The position numbers and the translations under genes were made by a program. From CAYLJO01 sp964383905 (lineage in GTDB: Bacteria; Acidobacteriota; Blastocatellia; Pyrinomonadales; Pyrinomonadaceae), in NCBI GenBank assembly GCA_964383905.1, contig CAYLJO010000086.1, positions 1-25,128 on the forward strand: 25,128 nt of DNA, read 5' to 3'. Positions within the stretch are counted from its first letter, which is position 1, and the number at the start of each line of letters is the position of its first letter. The notes under the pieces were generated by a model. The model saw only the letters and a program-made list of their open reading frames with translations. It ran no database searches and was not told the origin of the DNA. Of this stretch, positions 23,779 to 25,128 are shown piece by piece.

Positions 23779-24033
23779 TCAGGAGTGAGTAGGTAAATAA
23801 ATGAAAAAGCAGCACAAAAAGTTCTTGTTGGTGAGTTCAGCCACTTCCATAGTACCGAATATTGGAAATAATACGAGGAGAGGCCAAGCAATCGCAAAAT
23901 AGAACACCGCCGCAACCTTGCGCTCGTCAGGCACGTCCTTGCCGGGGCCAGAGAACATCCCTACAAGTGCAAACCCAAGAATAAAAACCGTGATGAGGAC
24001 GCCCCAAGCCAAAGATAGTAATAAACGTTTCAT
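23779..24033 (-). CDS. Small hydrophobic membrane protein of unknown function
   Basis: An 84-residue frame with two predicted membrane helices: about residues 5-27 (LLLSLAWGVLITVFILGFAL) and about 41-62 (VAAVFYFAIAWPLLVLFPIFG), joined by a charged loop (GPGKDVPDERK). The ATG has AAAGGG 6 nt upstream. I do not recognise a family. It lies between the cys operon and the LysR gene, transcribed toward cysH, with about 325 bp to the cysH ATG. Base composition is more AT-rich than its neighbours. It could be a lineage-specific or recently acquired gene. Confidence 0.55.
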   Translation of the reverse strand: MKRLLLSLAWGVLITVFILGFALVGMFSGPGKDVPDERKVAAVFYFAIAWPLLVLFPIFGTMEVAELTNKNFLCCFFIYLPTHS

Positions 24034-24117
24034 GTTGCGCCCTTTTGGTTCACACCAATATTCCGACCAGCACAGAATTACCCAACTATCTTTCGTGCTC
24101 GGAGTCTAAGGGAATAT

Positions 24118-24158
24118 GATGAGGCTTATCTTATTATAAAAAATAAGAACGCCTCATC
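24118..24158. repeat. Long AT-rich hairpin between divergent genes
   Basis: GATGAGGC (24118-24125) pairs with GCCTCATC (24151-24158), and inside it CTTATT (24130-24135) pairs with AATAAG (24142-24147) around a six-base AT loop. No U-tract follows on either strand outside the stem, so it is not a typical terminator. Candidate roles are a protein-binding dyad or a small mobile-element remnant. Confidence 0.45.
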
Positions 24159-24296
24159 GGAATCAGGCGGGATAACGACCGCACAACCTCCTCCCTCTCG
24201 GTTAAATCCCATTTTTTGCTGAAACCCCCTTCCGTATGAGTGCGTGAATAACCTTCGGCCGGTCGTCGACTTACGAAACCTCGCCCGTTTACATAC

Positions 24297-24321
24297 TTTA
24301 TAATTTTTAGCACAATATAAA
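24297..24321. promoter_or_regulatory. 25-bp dyad operator candidate, copy C (upstream of LysR gene)
   Basis: TTTATA, a 13-bp spacer (ATTTTTAGCACAA), then TATAAA; a perfect 6-bp inverted repeat with the same spacing and orientation as the two copies near gltB and ilvE. It ends 67 bp before the LysR start codon, the usual distance for autoregulation by this family. Confidence 0.6.
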
Positions 24322-24388
24322 CCGAAATCTCATGGCGCAGAAGAGAGAAGGGCGTTAGCTCTTTCCCAATCCGGGGCGGGGGTATGTG

Positions 24389-25128
24389 ATGGAATTAACA
24401 CAGCTGGAGTTTTTCGTAAGTGTGATTGAAGAAGGCAGCTTCTCGAAGGCGGCCGACCGGGTATTTCGTACGCAGCCGGCGGTGAGCATCGCGGTTCGTC
24501 GTCTGGAAGAGGAGATCGGGGCGCCGCTGCTCGACCGGGCGCAAAAAACGCCGACACTCACCGAAGCGGGGCGGATTGTTTATGACTACGCGCAGAGAAT
24601 CATCGCCTTGCGTGATCAGGCGCTCGGTACCGTGGGGGAGCTACGTGCGCTCGAACGCGGCCGGGTGCGCATCGGGGCCAATGAGAGCACCTCCCTCTAC
24701 CTCCTGCCCGAGATCATCCTCGCTTTCAGAGAGCGGCATCCGAAGGTGAAGGTTGAAATCTTCCGGCACATCTCCGAACGCTTACCCCGCGAAGTGCTGG
24801 ACCGCAATGTGGATTTTGCGCTGATGGCTTCCGAGCCTTCCGACCGCGATATTGAAGCGTTTCCTGTGCTTAAGGACGAGCTCGTGCTGATCATGAGCCC
24901 GAAACACCCTCTGGCGCGGCGCGACTCAGTGGCCGTTAAAGAATTGGGCGGCGAATCATTCCTCGCTCACAACGTGAAGACGGCTTCGCGGCTTAAAGTC
25001 ATCGAGACGTTTGCGAAACACCACACGCCGCTTAACATCACACTGGAGTTGGCGACGGTAGAGACGATCAAGCGTTTCGTGCAAAAGAAGATCGGCCTCG
25101 CGTTCGTCCCGCGGATGTGTGTGAGCGA
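24389..25128 (+). CDS. LysR-type transcriptional regulator (3' end beyond window)
   Basis: The visible ~246 residues begin MELTQLEFFVSVIEEGSFS, a standard LysR winged helix-turn-helix (about 1-60: KAADRVFRTQPAVSIAVRRL, then LTEAGRIVYDYAQRI). The effector-binding domain starts near residue 88 (GRVRIGANESTSLYLLPEII) and is cut by the window edge, perhaps 50-60 residues short of a typical ~300. A G-rich run just before GTATGTGATG can serve as ribosome binding site. Position next to cys genes would fit a CysB/CysL-like role, while dyads near gltB and ilvE would fit a GltC-like role; the ligand is not readable. Confidence 0.88.
   Translation, partial: MELTQLEFFVSVIEEGSFSKAADRVFRTQPAVSIAVRRLEEEIGAPLLDRAQKTPTLTEAGRIVYDYAQRIIALRDQALGTVGELRALERGRVRIGANESTSLYLLPEIILAFRERHPKVKVEIFRHISERLPREVLDRNVDFALMASEPSDRDIEAFPVLKDELVLIMSPKHPLARRDSVAVKELGGESFLAHNVKTASRLKVIETFAKHHTPLNITLELATVETIKRFVQKKIGLAFVPRMCVS

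Larger units (their letters stand above)
24034..24388. other. Intergenic region upstream of the LysR-type gene
   Basis: About 355 bp, AT-rich in places. It contains a long hairpin (24118-24158) and the third 25-bp dyad (24297-24321), 67 bp before the LysR start. Apart from the short ribosome-binding region for the divergent membrane protein, nothing else was recognised in the remainder. Confidence 0.5.

Noticed and set aside
24297..24321. The TTTATA...TATAAA site read simply as a sigma70 promoter
   Set aside because: A 13-bp spacing does not fit a -35/-10 pair, and the conserved asymmetric core across three sites is not explained by promoter hexamers, although an overlapping promoter cannot be excluded.

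Overview
The window is dense bacterial DNA, moderately GC-rich, holding an amino-acid biosynthesis supercluster on the minus strand, a sigma54-type activator on the plus strand, a sulfate assimilation operon on the minus strand, and the start of a LysR-type regulator at the right edge. No rRNA, tRNA, CRISPR array or transposase was found. The gene set (a TIGR00977-like citramalate synthase, a two-ACT aspartate kinase, a zinc-ribbon threonine synthase, an iron-sulfur APS reductase and short palindromic intergenic repeats) would suit a soil or thermophilic bacterium such as an Acidobacteriota member. That placement is a weak inference; no marker gene settles it.

Region 1 (about 130-18650, minus strand, read right to left): ilvE, a 390-bp regulatory gap, then gltB-gltD-ilvB-ilvN-ilvC-ilvD-cimA-lysC-thrC-thrB. 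Gaps between the ten genes from gltB to thrB are 108 bp or less, and the ilvD-cimA-lysC-thrC block is almost gapless (4 nt, a 4-nt overlap, 2 nt). The block joins glutamate supply (GOGAT), the common Ile/Val steps, the citramalate entry to isoleucine, and the first and last steps of threonine synthesis. Homoserine dehydrogenase, aspartate-semialdehyde dehydrogenase, ilvA and leuBCD are not in the window. The gltB leader has the layout of a ribosome-mediated attenuator: a short reading frame rich in Val, Thr, Ile and Leu codons, a rival hairpin arm overlapping its stop codon, and a strong intrinsic terminator.

Region 2 (18652-20742): a 549-bp divergent intergenic region, then a GAF-AAA+-Fis sigma54 activator resembling NifA/NtrC, preceded by a possible -24/-12 promoter.

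Region 3 (20828-23453, minus strand): cysH-sat-cysC, for sulfate activation and APS reduction, with a structured leader. A small membrane protein follows (23779-24033, minus), then a LysR-family gene (24389 to the edge, plus), truncated by the window end.

A 25-bp dyad, TTTATW-N13-TATAAA with a conserved asymmetric core, occurs three times. All copies are intergenic: before gltB, between ilvE and the sigma54 activator, and before the LysR gene. It may be an operator linking these transcripts, possibly bound by the LysR protein. Two copies of a palindromic intergenic repeat lie in the thrB/thrC and ilvN/ilvB gaps.
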